Position numbers and translations under genes: made by a program. The notes below the pieces were generated by a model that saw nothing but the letters and a program-made list of their open reading frames with translations, did not search any database and was not told where the DNA came from. Shown here one piece after another: positions 50,577-59,586 of a stretch of DNA of 64,000 nt; the stretch's first letter is position 1; each line of letters opens with the position of its first letter. The stretch comes from an uncultured Eubacteriales bacterium (lineage in GTDB: Bacteria; Bacillota; Clostridia; Oscillospirales; Oscillospiraceae): assembly GCA_900549475.1 (NCBI GenBank), contig UROF01000006.1, positions 1 through 64,000 on the forward strand, read 5' to 3'.

Positions 50577-51329
50577 ATGATTGAGTTCAAAGAGGTAGAG
50601 AAGCGCTACCCCAATGGATATGAAGCCCTGAAACACATCAACCTGACCATTGACCAGGGGGAGTTCGTGGCCATCATCGGCCTGTCTGGCGCGGGCAAGT
50701 CCACTCTGATCCGCACCATCAACCGGATGCACGACATCACCCAGGGCCAGTTGACCGTGGACGGCACCGACGTGATGACCCTCCGCGGGAAGAGCCTGCG
50801 GAAGTTCCGCCGGCGGATCGGCATGATCTTCCAGTCCTTTAATCTCATTACCCGCACCACAGTCATCAAAAACGTGCTCACCGCCTTTGTGCCTGATCTG
50901 CCCTGGTGGCGGGCGACGTTTGGTATCTTCACGAAAGCAGAGAAGATGAAAGCCCTGGAGGCCTTGGATCAAATGGGTATCTTGGACAAGGCCTTTGTCC
51001 GGGCGGATCAGCTCTCCGGCGGGCAGCAGCAGCGGGTGGCCCTGGCCCGCACCCTGGCCCAAAACCCCCAGATCATCCTGGCGGACGAGCCGGTGGCCTC
51101 CTTGGACCCGGTGACCGCCAAGCAGGTGATGGATGACTTCCAGCGCATCAACCGGGACATGCACATTACCGTCCTCATCAACATCCACCATGTGGAGCTG
51201 GCACTCCAGTACGCCACCCGGGTGGTGGGCATCCGGGCTGGAGAGATCGTCTATGACGGCCCGGCAGACCAGGTAGATCAGGGGGTGCTGGACGCCATCT
51301 ACCAGGGGAAACAGGAGGAGCCGGCATGA
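50577..51329 (+). CDS. phnC: PhnC-family ABC ATPase
   Basis: A 250-residue protein with Walker A GLSGAGKST near 36, Q-loop IFQSFNLITRTTVIKNVL (the PhnC-type pattern), signature LSGGQQQR near 145, Walker B IILADEPVASLDP and H-loop INIHHVE. The D-loop is canonical. ATG at 50577 follows GGAGAGAG. Its stop overlaps the first permease gene (ATGA). Confidence 0.9.
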   Translation: MIEFKEVEKRYPNGYEALKHINLTIDQGEFVAIIGLSGAGKSTLIRTINRMHDITQGQLTVDGTDVMTLRGKSLRKFRRRIGMIFQSFNLITRTTVIKNVLTAFVPDLPWWRATFGIFTKAEKMKALEALDQMGILDKAFVRADQLSGGQQQRVALARTLAQNPQIILADEPVASLDPVTAKQVMDDFQRINRDMHITVLINIHHVELALQYATRVVGIRAGEIVYDGPADQVDQGVLDAIYQGKQEEPA

Positions 51330-52147
51330 GCGTATATGACAAGATATTTCCGCCCAGGGTACTCACCCTCCCCAACGGGAAACAGATTTCTAAGCCCCGT
51401 TCCCGGGCTCCGCTGGCGGTGGTGATTCTGCTGGCCTTGACGATCCTCTCCGTGGAGGTTACCGGCTTTGACATGGGGGTTCTGGTCAGCCGGATCAAAG
51501 AGTTTTTTGTGATTCTGGGGGAGATGATCCCGCCGGAGTGGGACTATATGCCCCAGATCTGGCAGCCCTTGTTTGACACCATCAAAATGTCCCTGCTGGG
51601 CTCCTTCATCGGCTCGATTTTGGTGGTGCCCTTTGCCATGCTGGCCTCCACCAATATCATCCACAGCCGGGTCATCGTGGCGGCCATGCGGCTGCTGCTG
51701 AGCATCATCCGCACCCTGCCCACCCTGGTCTCCGCCCTGATCGCCACCTACATCTTCGGCCTGGGCACTCTGGCAGGCACCACAGCCATTGCCATCTTTA
51801 CTTTCGCCTACATCGGCAAGATCCTCTATGAGGAGATCGAGACCGTGGACATGGGGCCCTTTGAGGCCATGGAGGCTATGGGGGCCACCAAGGTGCGCTC
51901 CTTTATCAGCGCCATTGTTCCCCAGGTGCTGCCCTCCTATCTCTCCAACTGCCTGTTCTGCTTTGAGGGCAACGTGCGCTACGCCTCCATTCTGGGCTAT
52001 GTGGGCGCCGGAGGCCTGGGCCTGATCCTGAATGAGAAGATCGGCTGGCGGGAGTATGCCAGCGTGGGTATGATCCTGCTGGCCCTGTTTGTCACCGTGT
52101 TCATCATTGAGACGATCAGCCGCGCCGCCCGGAAGCGGCTGGTATAA
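51326..52147 (+). CDS. phnE: PhnE-family permease 1
   Basis: A 273-residue membrane protein with about six segments. The family motif EAMEAMGATKVRSFISAIVPQVLPSYLS near 185 includes the EAA loop that docks on PhnC, followed by GYVGAGGLGLIL. The N-terminal 35 residues are cytoplasmic and basic. It pairs with the second permease, whose gene lies 12 bases downstream. Confidence 0.9.
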   Translation: MSVYDKIFPPRVLTLPNGKQISKPRSRAPLAVVILLALTILSVEVTGFDMGVLVSRIKEFFVILGEMIPPEWDYMPQIWQPLFDTIKMSLLGSFIGSILVVPFAMLASTNIIHSRVIVAAMRLLLSIIRTLPTLVSALIATYIFGLGTLAGTTAIAIFTFAYIGKILYEEIETVDMGPFEAMEAMGATKVRSFISAIVPQVLPSYLSNCLFCFEGNVRYASILGYVGAGGLGLILNEKIGWREYASVGMILLALFVTVFIIETISRAARKRLV

Positions 52148-52159
52148 GGAGGGGCTGCT

Positions 52160-52969
52160 ATGAACAATCGAATTGAAGCGGCCTATGAGCAGCGGCCCCG
52201 CCGCTGGGTGTTTGAGCTGGCCGTGGCACTGGTCGTGGTGGTCCTGCTGGTCTGGAGCGGCTCCGCCGTGGAAACGGCGGGCACCACTCAAAACGGCGCG
52301 GTGATCGCCTGGAACATCCTGGCTGGCATCTTCCACCCGGACACGAACCTGCTGTTCAATTTCACCACCCAGGGCGTGCCATACCTGCTGCTGGAGACCA
52401 TCTGCATCGCCTTCCTGGGCACCATTGTGGGGGCGATCCTCTCCATTCCTCTGGCCTTCCTCTCCGCCTCCAACCTGACGCCCAAGCCGGTGGCTTTCCT
52501 TGGGCGGATCATCATTATGGCGATCCGCACGGTCCCCGCCTTTGTCTATGGGCTCATGTTCATCCGGGTCACCGGCCCCGGCGCCTTTGCGGGCCTTTTG
52601 ACCATGTCCCTGTGTTCGGTTGGCATGGTGAGCAAAATGTATATCGAGGCCATCGAGGATCTGGATGTGCGGGTGCTGGAGTCCCTGGACGCGGCGGGCT
52701 GCACCACATGGCAGAAGATCCGCTACGGCATCCTGCCCCAGCTGATGCCCAATTTCGCCTCCACCGCTATTTACCGCTTTGACATCAACCTGCGGGACGC
52801 CACCGTGCTGGGCCTGGTGGGAGCCGGCGGCATCGGCGCGCCGCTGATCTTCGCCATGAACGCCTACCGCTGGGAGGAGGCCGGCGCCATCCTGGCGGGT
52901 CTCATCGTGCTGGTGCTGATTGTAGAATGGATCTCCACCAAGATCCGGGTCAAGCTGGCCAGGGGGTAA
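52160..52969 (+). CDS. phnE: PhnE-family permease 2
   Basis: A 269-residue membrane protein with ESLDAAGCTTWQKIRYGILPQLMPNFAS as the EAA loop and GLVGAGGIGAPL near the end. ATG at 52160 follows AAGGAGGGG. Two different PhnE proteins per operon are common in Clostridia. The phosphoesterase gene begins two bases after its stop, tying catabolism to uptake. Confidence 0.9.
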   Translation: MNNRIEAAYEQRPRRWVFELAVALVVVVLLVWSGSAVETAGTTQNGAVIAWNILAGIFHPDTNLLFNFTTQGVPYLLLETICIAFLGTIVGAILSIPLAFLSASNLTPKPVAFLGRIIIMAIRTVPAFVYGLMFIRVTGPGAFAGLLTMSLCSVGMVSKMYIEAIEDLDVRVLESLDAAGCTTWQKIRYGILPQLMPNFASTAIYRFDINLRDATVLGLVGAGGIGAPLIFAMNAYRWEEAGAILAGLIVLVLIVEWISTKIRVKLARG

Positions 52970-52971
52970 TC

Positions 52972-54492
52972 ATGGAAAAGACATTTCAAATCTATTATAC
53001 TTCAGACACCCACGGCCATATCTTCCCGGTGAACTATGCCTCGAACTGCCCGGAGCACTCCGGGCTGCTGAACCTGGCCGCCCAGGTGGAAAAGGACGGG
53101 AACACCCTGGTGCTGGACGGCGGGGATTCCTTGCAGGGGACGCCCCTGACCCAGTATTACTTGGAACACCGGGGCCAGTGGCCCATTCACCCGGTGGCCG
53201 CGGCTTTCAACGCCATGGGCCTGGATTACTTCACCCTGGGCAACCACGACTTCAACTTCGGCTATGAGGCCCTCCGGGACTATCTGCGGGCCATGGGCGG
53301 CGTATGCCTGTGTACGAATGTGGAGGACCTGGGCGGCGAGCTGCGCATTCGCCCTTGGGCGGTGCACACCTTGGCCAACGGCCTGCGGGTGGGGCTCACC
53401 GGCGTGGTCACCGACTTCGTAAACGTTTGGGAGCAACCTCAGAACCTGGAGCGGATTCGGGTCACCGACGCTTTTCAGGCCGCCCGGGCGGCCTGCGCCG
53501 CCCTCCGGGATCAATGTGATGTCTGTGTGTGCATCTACCACGGTGGCTTCGAGGAGGAGCTGGAAACGGGGCGGGTGCTCTCGGACAGCGGTGAGAACAT
53601 CGCCTGCAAGATCGCCCGGGAGCTGGACTTCGATCTGCTCCTCACCGGCCACCAGCACATGGCGGTGGAAGGGGTAGAACTGTCCGGCACCTACGCCGTT
53701 CAGCCCCCCGCCAATGCAGGGCAGTTTCTCCATATTTCCGGCAAGTGGGAGGGAACACGCAGTTCCTTCCGATCCAGATTGACGGCGGTGGGCGCAGTCC
53801 ACCCAGCAGAGCCTTATCAGAGTCTGCTTCCACTGGAGAATGCCGTACAGGAGTGGCTGGACCAGCCCATCGGAGAGTTGGCCCATCCCATTCCACCGGA
53901 GGGGAAGCTGGACGCCGCCCTCCACGGAAGCCGGGTGGCCGCCCTGTTCAATCAGGTGCAGCTGGCGGAGACCGGGGCGGATTTCTCCTGTACCAGCTTG
54001 GGCAACGACCCGGTGGGGCTGGCCTCTCCCGTGACCATGCGAGGGGTGACGGCGGCCTACCTCTTTGCCAACACCCTGGTGGTGCTGGAGGTAACGGAGG
54101 AGGTGCTGCGGCAGACACTGGAACGGTGCGCCGCCTACTTTACCCTGGTTGACGGCCAGCCCCAGATTTCGGAGGAGTTTCTGCTGCCCAAGGTGGAGCA
54201 CTACAACTACGACTTCTACGCCGGCCTGGCCTATACCTTCGACCTGCGCCGCCCCGTGGGCAGCCGGGTGATCCGCCTGGCAAAACTGGACGGCTCCCCG
54301 CTGGGGGGCGGCACCTTCCGCCTGTGCACCAGCAACTACCGGGCCACGGGCACGGGTGGATACGAGATCTTGAGGGAGTGTCCCGTCCTGTGGCGCGGGG
54401 GCACAGAAATGCCGGATCTCACCGCCCGCTACATCCAGGCCCACAGCCCGATGCCTCAGTTGCATAACGTGGAGATGCGGGTGATCTGGTGA
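52972..54492 (+). CDS. 5'-nucleotidase/UDP-sugar hydrolase-type metallophosphoesterase
   Basis: A 506-residue protein. The metallophosphoesterase domain carries the metal ligands Asp12 and His14 (SDTHGH), GGDSLQG near 47, GNHDFNFG near 89, YHGG near 186 and GHQH near 226. The 5'-nucleotidase C-terminal domain follows (VTMRGVTAAYLFANTLVVLEV, NYDFYAGLAYTFDL). There is no signal peptide, so it acts in the cytosol on imported esters. ATG at 52972 follows AGGGGG. It is 64 bases before the inositol-phosphatase-like gene. Confidence 0.88.
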   Translation: MEKTFQIYYTSDTHGHIFPVNYASNCPEHSGLLNLAAQVEKDGNTLVLDGGDSLQGTPLTQYYLEHRGQWPIHPVAAAFNAMGLDYFTLGNHDFNFGYEALRDYLRAMGGVCLCTNVEDLGGELRIRPWAVHTLANGLRVGLTGVVTDFVNVWEQPQNLERIRVTDAFQAARAACAALRDQCDVCVCIYHGGFEEELETGRVLSDSGENIACKIARELDFDLLLTGHQHMAVEGVELSGTYAVQPPANAGQFLHISGKWEGTRSSFRSRLTAVGAVHPAEPYQSLLPLENAVQEWLDQPIGELAHPIPPEGKLDAALHGSRVAALFNQVQLAETGADFSCTSLGNDPVGLASPVTMRGVTAAYLFANTLVVLEVTEEVLRQTLERCAAYFTLVDGQPQISEEFLLPKVEHYNYDFYAGLAYTFDLRRPVGSRVIRLAKLDGSPLGGGTFRLCTSNYRATGTGGYEILRECPVLWRGGTEMPDLTARYIQAHSPMPQLHNVEMRVIW

Positions 54493-54556
54493 AGCGTTCT
54501 TGACAAGCCACAAGGAATGTGGTTTTATAAATCAAACAGAGGAAAGAAGGTGGAGG

Positions 54557-55327
54557 ATGGACAGATTCAATGTTGCTGTGGATGTTGTTCAAAATGCCGG
54601 AGATCTTCTGCGGCAGTGCCGTCTGGAAGAGTCAGAGATCTGCCAGAAGATGGGGCACCAAGACCTGGTTACTCATTGGGACCGGCGTGTAGAACGGATG
54701 CTCCGCAGCGCGATCCTTGAAACCTTCCCCCAGGACTCCATTGTAGGTGAAGAGTATCCGCCGGAAGCGCATCGCACCGGGTCGGTGACTTGGTATATTG
54801 ATCCCATCGACGGGACCACAAATTTCATCAATCAGCATCAGAACTACGCCATCTCCGTGGGGTGCTGGGAGGGAAGTACCCCGCTGTTCGGCCTGGTGCT
54901 GGACGTGGAACGCGAGACGCTCTACTGGGCCAGACACGGCGGCGGGGCGTGGCAGGATCAGACGATGATCCACACCTCCGGCCGGCGGGAGCTCTCAGAA
55001 CTGCTGCTGACGACGCCGGGCCTGCAATACACCTTTCTGGAGCCTCATCCGTACCAAGAGCGGATGATTCGGCTCTCCCGGAAGGTTCGGGGTGTCCGCT
55101 GTCTGGGTTCCGTGGCCTTGGAATTGTGTGAAGTGGCCGCAGGCCGGGCAGATCTGTTTGTAACCATGCGATCCTCTCCATGGGATCACAACGCTGCGCG
55201 GATCATCCTGGAGGAGGCCGGCGGCGCGATCTTCACGGTGGATGGAGATGAACTGCCCTTGGAGCAGAAAAGCACGGTGGTCGGATTAAATTCTTACAGC
55301 ATAAAGAGTTGCGTTTTTAGTGGATGA
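54557..55327 (+). CDS. Inositol monophosphatase-family phosphatase
   Basis: A 256-residue protein of the Li+-sensitive phosphatase fold: GEEY near 63, DPIDGTTNF near 82 and WDHNAARIILEEAGG near 209, which together hold the metal-binding residues. The family includes phosphatases of inositol phosphate, fructose bisphosphate and PAP. ATG at 54557 follows AGAAGGTGGAGG. It is the last gene of the Phn operon. With the 5'-nucleotidase-like enzyme and the HAD phosphatase it suggests stepwise removal of phosphates. Confidence 0.88.
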   Translation: MDRFNVAVDVVQNAGDLLRQCRLEESEICQKMGHQDLVTHWDRRVERMLRSAILETFPQDSIVGEEYPPEAHRTGSVTWYIDPIDGTTNFINQHQNYAISVGCWEGSTPLFGLVLDVERETLYWARHGGGAWQDQTMIHTSGRRELSELLLTTPGLQYTFLEPHPYQERMIRLSRKVRGVRCLGSVALELCEVAAGRADLFVTMRSSPWDHNAARIILEEAGGAIFTVDGDELPLEQKSTVVGLNSYSIKSCVFSG

Positions 55328-55368
55328 ACACATATTTTCACCCTGACTATCGTACCACGCTTGATAGA

Positions 55369-55404
55369 AAAGCTGGGCCAACGAAATCGTTGGCCCAGCT
55401 TTTT
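55369..55404 (+). terminator. Terminator of the Phn operon
   Basis: AAGCTGGGCCAACG / CGTTGGCCCAGCTT, perfect stem around four bases and a run of T. Confidence 0.9.
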
Positions 55405-55553
55405 GCTCTGAACGGCTGACTTGTGCTCTTTTGGTGGATAATTTTCGGGGTGATCCTTTTATGGGATGCAAACGGGATTGAGTCATTGCTCCCTATACGC
55501 GATCAGATGCTCATCGGCCGCTCTGACCAGAGGCACTTCTTTCCTGGTATATC

Positions 55554-56090
55554 TTATCCGCGCAGGATTTCGTCGGCGATGGGAACCAGCGCGGAGAAAT
55601 CGGTAAAGTCCACCTGTTTTCCGTAAGTCTCCAGCAGTGCCTGGTCCTCAGCGGACCTCTGCCGCGCCGGTTTCCTCCGCAGGGAGAAACACATGGCGGC
55701 CATCATGGCCCGGTGGCGTGGGGACAGAACGGCATAGTCAATGCCGCCCCGGAGGTGGAAGAAGATAGCCTGAGAGAATAGCACTGGAGACATCTGCCGT
55801 TTCAGGGATGCGAGGATATGCGCCCGGTTCTGCGGGTTGTTCGGGTCGGCCAGACCCACAGTGGCCACGATCAGCCGCTGGCCATCCCCGAGGGAAAGTC
55901 CTTTCATTGCCTGCTTGAGCCCCAGCACCCCGCCGGCATAGAGAGCGCCCAGATAGACGAGGATGTGCCCCTCAGCCAGCCCCCGGAACTCCCGGCATGG
56001 GATGGCGGACAGGCCGGTGAGCCGGGAGAGTTCCTCCGCATACCGGCGGGTCGTGCCGTATTTGCTGCCATAGACGATGAGCCCATCCAT
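55554..56090 (-). CDS. Flavodoxin-domain protein
   Basis: A 178-residue protein opening with LIVYGSKYGTTRRYAEEL, the FMN-phosphate loop of flavodoxins of the protoporphyrinogen-oxidase-HemG-like group, and VATVGLADP in the second FMN loop. The C-terminal part (HLRGGIDYAVLSPRHRAMM) matches that group. Start ATG 56090 behind GGGAGG is preferred. A GTG at 56153 overlaps the upstream gene stop (GTGA) and would add 21 residues. It probably transfers electrons; the partner is unknown. Confidence 0.78.
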   Translation of the reverse strand: MDGLIVYGSKYGTTRRYAEELSRLTGLSAIPCREFRGLAEGHILVYLGALYAGGVLGLKQAMKGLSLGDGQRLIVATVGLADPNNPQNRAHILASLKRQMSPVLFSQAIFFHLRGGIDYAVLSPRHRAMMAAMCFSLRRKPARQRSAEDQALLETYGKQVDFTDFSALVPIADEILRG

Positions 56091-56149
56091 CTGTGAAAAT
56101 GCCTCCCTTTGCACAGCGCATTTATCCGGTCCTGCGGTAAAATTTACGT

Positions 56150-57217
56150 TCACGACAGAGCGGCGATGATCTTCTCCATGGCGGCGTAGCTGGGCATGGC
56201 CGCCACCTGTGTGATCTCCGCGGCCAGGTGGGGCACCTGAAAGTGTTCCGCGTCTGACTGGGTGCCGGATACCTCGGTGCGGAAGCCGTGATTTTCCCAG
56301 GCCAGGCGCTGGATCTCATCGTCCAGCAGGGCGTCGATGCCCGCCTCCCCCGCCTCGTCCAGCGCGATGTAGATATGGGAGGACCAGACGGTGGGGGTGG
56401 GGTAGATCAGCACGATGTCATCCTTCAACTGCGCCCAGTCCTCCGGGTTCTCCACGGCGAACTCCAGCAGCTGGTTCTCATAGCCGGCGATCACAGGCTT
56501 GGCCCCCATGCCGGTTTTGAGGAACTGGTCAAACAGGTCGGAGGAAGACGCCTCCATATAGCCCAGCTTCTCGAAGATGGCCTTCAGGCGGGGCAGCACA
56601 GTCTCCACGCTGTCCGCATCCGCCACCCCGCCGCACAGCACATTGGCCAGCAGCCCCGCGAACATATTCCCGGAGTTGGAGCGCACAGGGTCGGTGGTGC
56701 TCACCGCCACCGTACCGTAGAGCTCCGGCAGCCCCAGATCCGCCCAGGCGGTACCCGCCTCGATCTCCGCCACCAGACCGGCCATATCCATATAGTAGAC
56801 CCCGTCCCGCTCCGTCACCAGTCCCCGTTTCTGGAACGCCTCCAAAATGGGACGGTGGGTGTAGAGGACGATGGGGGTGTTGAATACGATCTGGCTCTTG
56901 CCCGGCGCGCCGTAGAGCTGCTGGTAGTACTCCAGGGCGGTCTGGCTGGAGGGAAAGAGAAAATCCCGGCCCTCATGGTCCGCCGTGACCATGTCCAGGG
57001 AGCCCGCCTTGGCATAGTCCAGGGTGAGCCCGTAGTCCCGCTCCAGGACATCCTGTACCGCCTCGTCCTCCAGCAGGCCGATCTTCTCTCCCCCCACATA
57101 GCCCCGCAGAACGGTTGGCTCCGGCCGGGGGCCGCCGCCCAGCAGCAGATAGACCGCCGCCGCCCCGATGACAACCAGCAGGATGATCAGACCGATCCAT
57201 TTTGATTTGCTTCCCAT
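56150..57217 (-). CDS. Membrane-anchored solute-binding-like protein
   Basis: A 355-residue protein. One N-terminal membrane helix (about 8-26, WIGLIILLVVIGAAAVYLLL) is not followed by a lipobox Cys. The rest looks like a periplasmic-binding fold: RGYVGGEKIGLLED, LDMVTADHEGRDFLFPSS, FNTPIVLYTHRPI, AVSTTDPVRSNSGNMFAGLL. The TDPVRSNSG stretch parallels the TSATQSNSG of the binding domain encoded at 57830-59434. No permease or ATPase is near, so it is likely a sensor or structural part. It overlaps the XpaC gene by 31 bases. Confidence 0.72.
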   Translation of the reverse strand: MGSKSKWIGLIILLVVIGAAAVYLLLGGGPRPEPTVLRGYVGGEKIGLLEDEAVQDVLERDYGLTLDYAKAGSLDMVTADHEGRDFLFPSSQTALEYYQQLYGAPGKSQIVFNTPIVLYTHRPILEAFQKRGLVTERDGVYYMDMAGLVAEIEAGTAWADLGLPELYGTVAVSTTDPVRSNSGNMFAGLLANVLCGGVADADSVETVLPRLKAIFEKLGYMEASSSDLFDQFLKTGMGAKPVIAGYENQLLEFAVENPEDWAQLKDDIVLIYPTPTVWSSHIYIALDEAGEAGIDALLDDEIQRLAWENHGFRTEVSGTQSDAEHFQVPHLAAEITQVAAMPSYAAMEKIIAALS

Positions 57218-57828
57218 TGGAATCCCTCCGTGTTCAGCAGGCTCTCCATGACCTTCATGTCCGCCTCCGCGTCAAACCGCTCCGAGGCCATCAACTGGCT
57301 GAGCTGTTCCTCGAACCCAGTCTTCAGCTTGGGCAGAATGGCCCGCACCTTCCGCTGGAACTCCCGCACCTCGGAAGTCCCCAGCCCGGCATCCTGGAAC
57401 TTCACATACTGCCCCAGGATCCGGCCCACCGTGTCCAGATAGTAGGTGAGGAAGCGGTTGGCCGACGGGATCTTCTCCGGATGCTCCCGAAGATAGCAGT
57501 AGAGGCGATCCCCCGTCTCCGTGAGGGCCAGGGCGTCCTCATGGGTCCGGACGTCCGTAATGCGGCCGGCGGCCGACCGGATGGCCTTCAGATCCCGCTC
57601 CGCCTCCTCCATCAGGGCCTGCATCTCGCCGCCGTCTGGCCGCTGGGCGAAATAGAGGGTGATGGGGTCCGCCCTGGGGGTCAGCAGAAACCAAAGGCCC
57701 AGATAAATTCCCACCCCCAGCGCGGCGCTGAACAGGAAATTCCAGCGCAGGCCCAGGGCCAGAACCAAAAAGACTGCAATTCCCACGCCCAGCGACAGTA
57801 CCAGCTGCCGCAACTGTCCTTTCTTCAT
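57187..57828 (-). CDS. XpaC-family protein
   Basis: A 213-residue protein with two N-terminal membrane helices (about 10-30 and 33-50), then a long helical cytoplasmic part (ITDVRTHEDALALTETGDRLYCYLREHPEKIPSANRFLTYYLDT). This is the XpaC family (named from 5-bromo-4-chloroindolyl phosphate hydrolysis). It is usually found next to TelA-type toxic-anion-resistance genes; none is in this window. One base separates it from the VWA protein stop. Start ATG at 57828. Confidence 0.8.
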   Translation of the reverse strand: MKKGQLRQLVLSLGVGIAVFLVLALGLRWNFLFSAALGVGIYLGLWFLLTPRADPITLYFAQRPDGGEMQALMEEAERDLKAIRSAAGRITDVRTHEDALALTETGDRLYCYLREHPEKIPSANRFLTYYLDTVGRILGQYVKFQDAGLGTSEVREFQRKVRAILPKLKTGFEEQLSQLMASERFDAEADMKVMESLLNTEGFQWEANQNGSV

Positions 57829-57829
57829 C

Positions 57830-59434
57830 TCAGTTGTACCCCTTCACGCTGCGGAAGGCCCCGATCAGGTCCTCCCGCCCGTCGAAGACCCGGGCGTGGG
57901 TCAGTTCCGCCAGCTCCTCCAGCTGGGTGGGATCGGCGGAGCCGAACATGATGGAGAACACCGGCACATCCGCCCCGAAGGCCTCGTAGCCATCTCGGAA
58001 GTCGGAAAAACTCCCGTCAGACACCCCGTCCGTCAGCAGGATGATGGCAGGGGTGTACTGGCTCAGGTCGTAGTTTTTCAGCTGCCGCAGGCCCTCCATG
58101 GCGGCATAATAGATGTCGGTGCCGCCCACGGCCTCCTCCGCCTCCACCTGAGTATAGAGGGCTTCCAGCTCCTCTCCGTTCCCAACGGCGGTGTAGACGT
58201 CCTGGGGGTAGCCCTCAAAGGGGATGAGGATATTGACCTCGTGTTCCGAAGCCTGGAGCAGATTTTGCTCCGCGTTTTCCTGAATCAGGATCTGGCTCAT
58301 GGCCTCCACCATCTGTTCCCGGCCAGTCCCCTCCATGCTGCCGGAGTAGTCCAGACAGTAGACCGTGAGGGAGGGCTTGCGGAACTCCGTCTGGTACAGA
58401 TCCAGACACTCCATGAGCACATCGGTGGAGGGCATCCGGATGGGGGAGAGCACTCGGTCCGGCTGGATGCCCCAGTCGGCGCGGAACACGTCGGCGTTCT
58501 CCGCCGACACCCCCTCGTAACCGGTGCGGCGTCCGGTGCGCTGGATCTCGTTTTGCACCTCGTCGGACAGGAGATACTCCTGTAAATCCAGAAAGGCCTG
58601 TTCCTTCTCGGTGTCCCCGTTGTCCACATAGCCCAGGGGGGAGTCGGCGATGGACAGGCCGTCATAGGGGTAGAGGGCATACAGCGTCTCCTCCCCCCGC
58701 GCCTCCAGCTCTTGATTGGCGCTGATGATGAGGCACTCATAGTTCACCATGGCGTCGTAGCCGCCGGTGAGGAACAGGTCTTTCAGCCAGTCAGAGCTTC
58801 CGGAGGACCGGTCCACGCCGGAGAGCAGCCGGGTGATCTGCTCCGAAAGGCTGGGGGTCTGGAGGCTCTCCGACGTGATCACATCTGGATTGCCCAGCAG
58901 GGCATAGAGAAAGCCGATGTAGGCGCTGCACCCGGAGTTGGACTGGGTGGCGGAGGTCATGCAGAAGTTCAGCTTCCCAGACTGGATGGCGGAGAGCAGG
59001 TCGCTGACCGACACCTCCGTGCCCACGAAACCCAGCTCCTCGGCTAACCCCTGGCGGATTCCGAATACCACCGGGGTGATGGAAATGGACTGGGCGTGCT
59101 TTACCCGGTACTGGGTGTCTCCGGCGGTGAGCCACAGGCTGCTGGCCGGCCACACCGCATCATAGTCCACCGTTTCCCCCTGGAGGGTTCGCATGATATC
59201 CAGGGAGCCCTGGTACTCCATCTCGATGTTCACGCCCCGTTCTCGGGCGAAGTCATCCAGAATGCCCTCCAGCTCCTGATTCTCCGAGCCGGAGAGAATG
59301 CGCAGGGTCACATCCCCGCCATAGTTGAAGGCGTGATCTCCGCCGGAGGTACCGCCCTCTGACTGCGCGCTACCACAGGCCACCAGGAGCAACACCAGAA
59401 TCAGTCCAAGAACGGACCACCCAATTCGTCTCAT
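57830..59434 (-). CDS. Binding-protein and von Willebrand A domain lipoprotein
   Basis: A 534-residue protein. The lipoprotein signal has LLLVACG (Cys20). Residues 40-340 form a solute-binding domain (LRILSGSENQELEGILDDFARERG, DAVWPASSLW, TSATQSNSGCSAYIGFLYAL). Residues 355-530 are a VWA domain with MIDAS DYSGSM near 361, Thr in GGTDIYYA and Asp in LLTDGVSDGS, so metal-dependent ligand binding should work. The fusion is known in Firmicutes beside XpaC and TelA genes. It is first in the three-gene operon with XpaC and the anchored binding-like protein. Confidence 0.83.
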   Translation of the reverse strand: MRRIGWSVLGLILVLLLVACGSAQSEGGTSGGDHAFNYGGDVTLRILSGSENQELEGILDDFARERGVNIEMEYQGSLDIMRTLQGETVDYDAVWPASSLWLTAGDTQYRVKHAQSISITPVVFGIRQGLAEELGFVGTEVSVSDLLSAIQSGKLNFCMTSATQSNSGCSAYIGFLYALLGNPDVITSESLQTPSLSEQITRLLSGVDRSSGSSDWLKDLFLTGGYDAMVNYECLIISANQELEARGEETLYALYPYDGLSIADSPLGYVDNGDTEKEQAFLDLQEYLLSDEVQNEIQRTGRRTGYEGVSAENADVFRADWGIQPDRVLSPIRMPSTDVLMECLDLYQTEFRKPSLTVYCLDYSGSMEGTGREQMVEAMSQILIQENAEQNLLQASEHEVNILIPFEGYPQDVYTAVGNGEELEALYTQVEAEEAVGGTDIYYAAMEGLRQLKNYDLSQYTPAIILLTDGVSDGSFSDFRDGYEAFGADVPVFSIMFGSADPTQLEELAELTHARVFDGREDLIGAFRSVKGYN

Positions 59435-59586
59435 AAAGGGACACTTCCTTTCCGGTCAATCGATCAAAACACAGTGGGAGCACGGTCCCAGATAAAATAT
59501 CCCACTTTTATCTTAGCACGACGGCCTCCTCTCTACATCAAGAACAGGTAAAAGACAAGTGAAATCCAGCGCAGGCGCCTTTCCAC

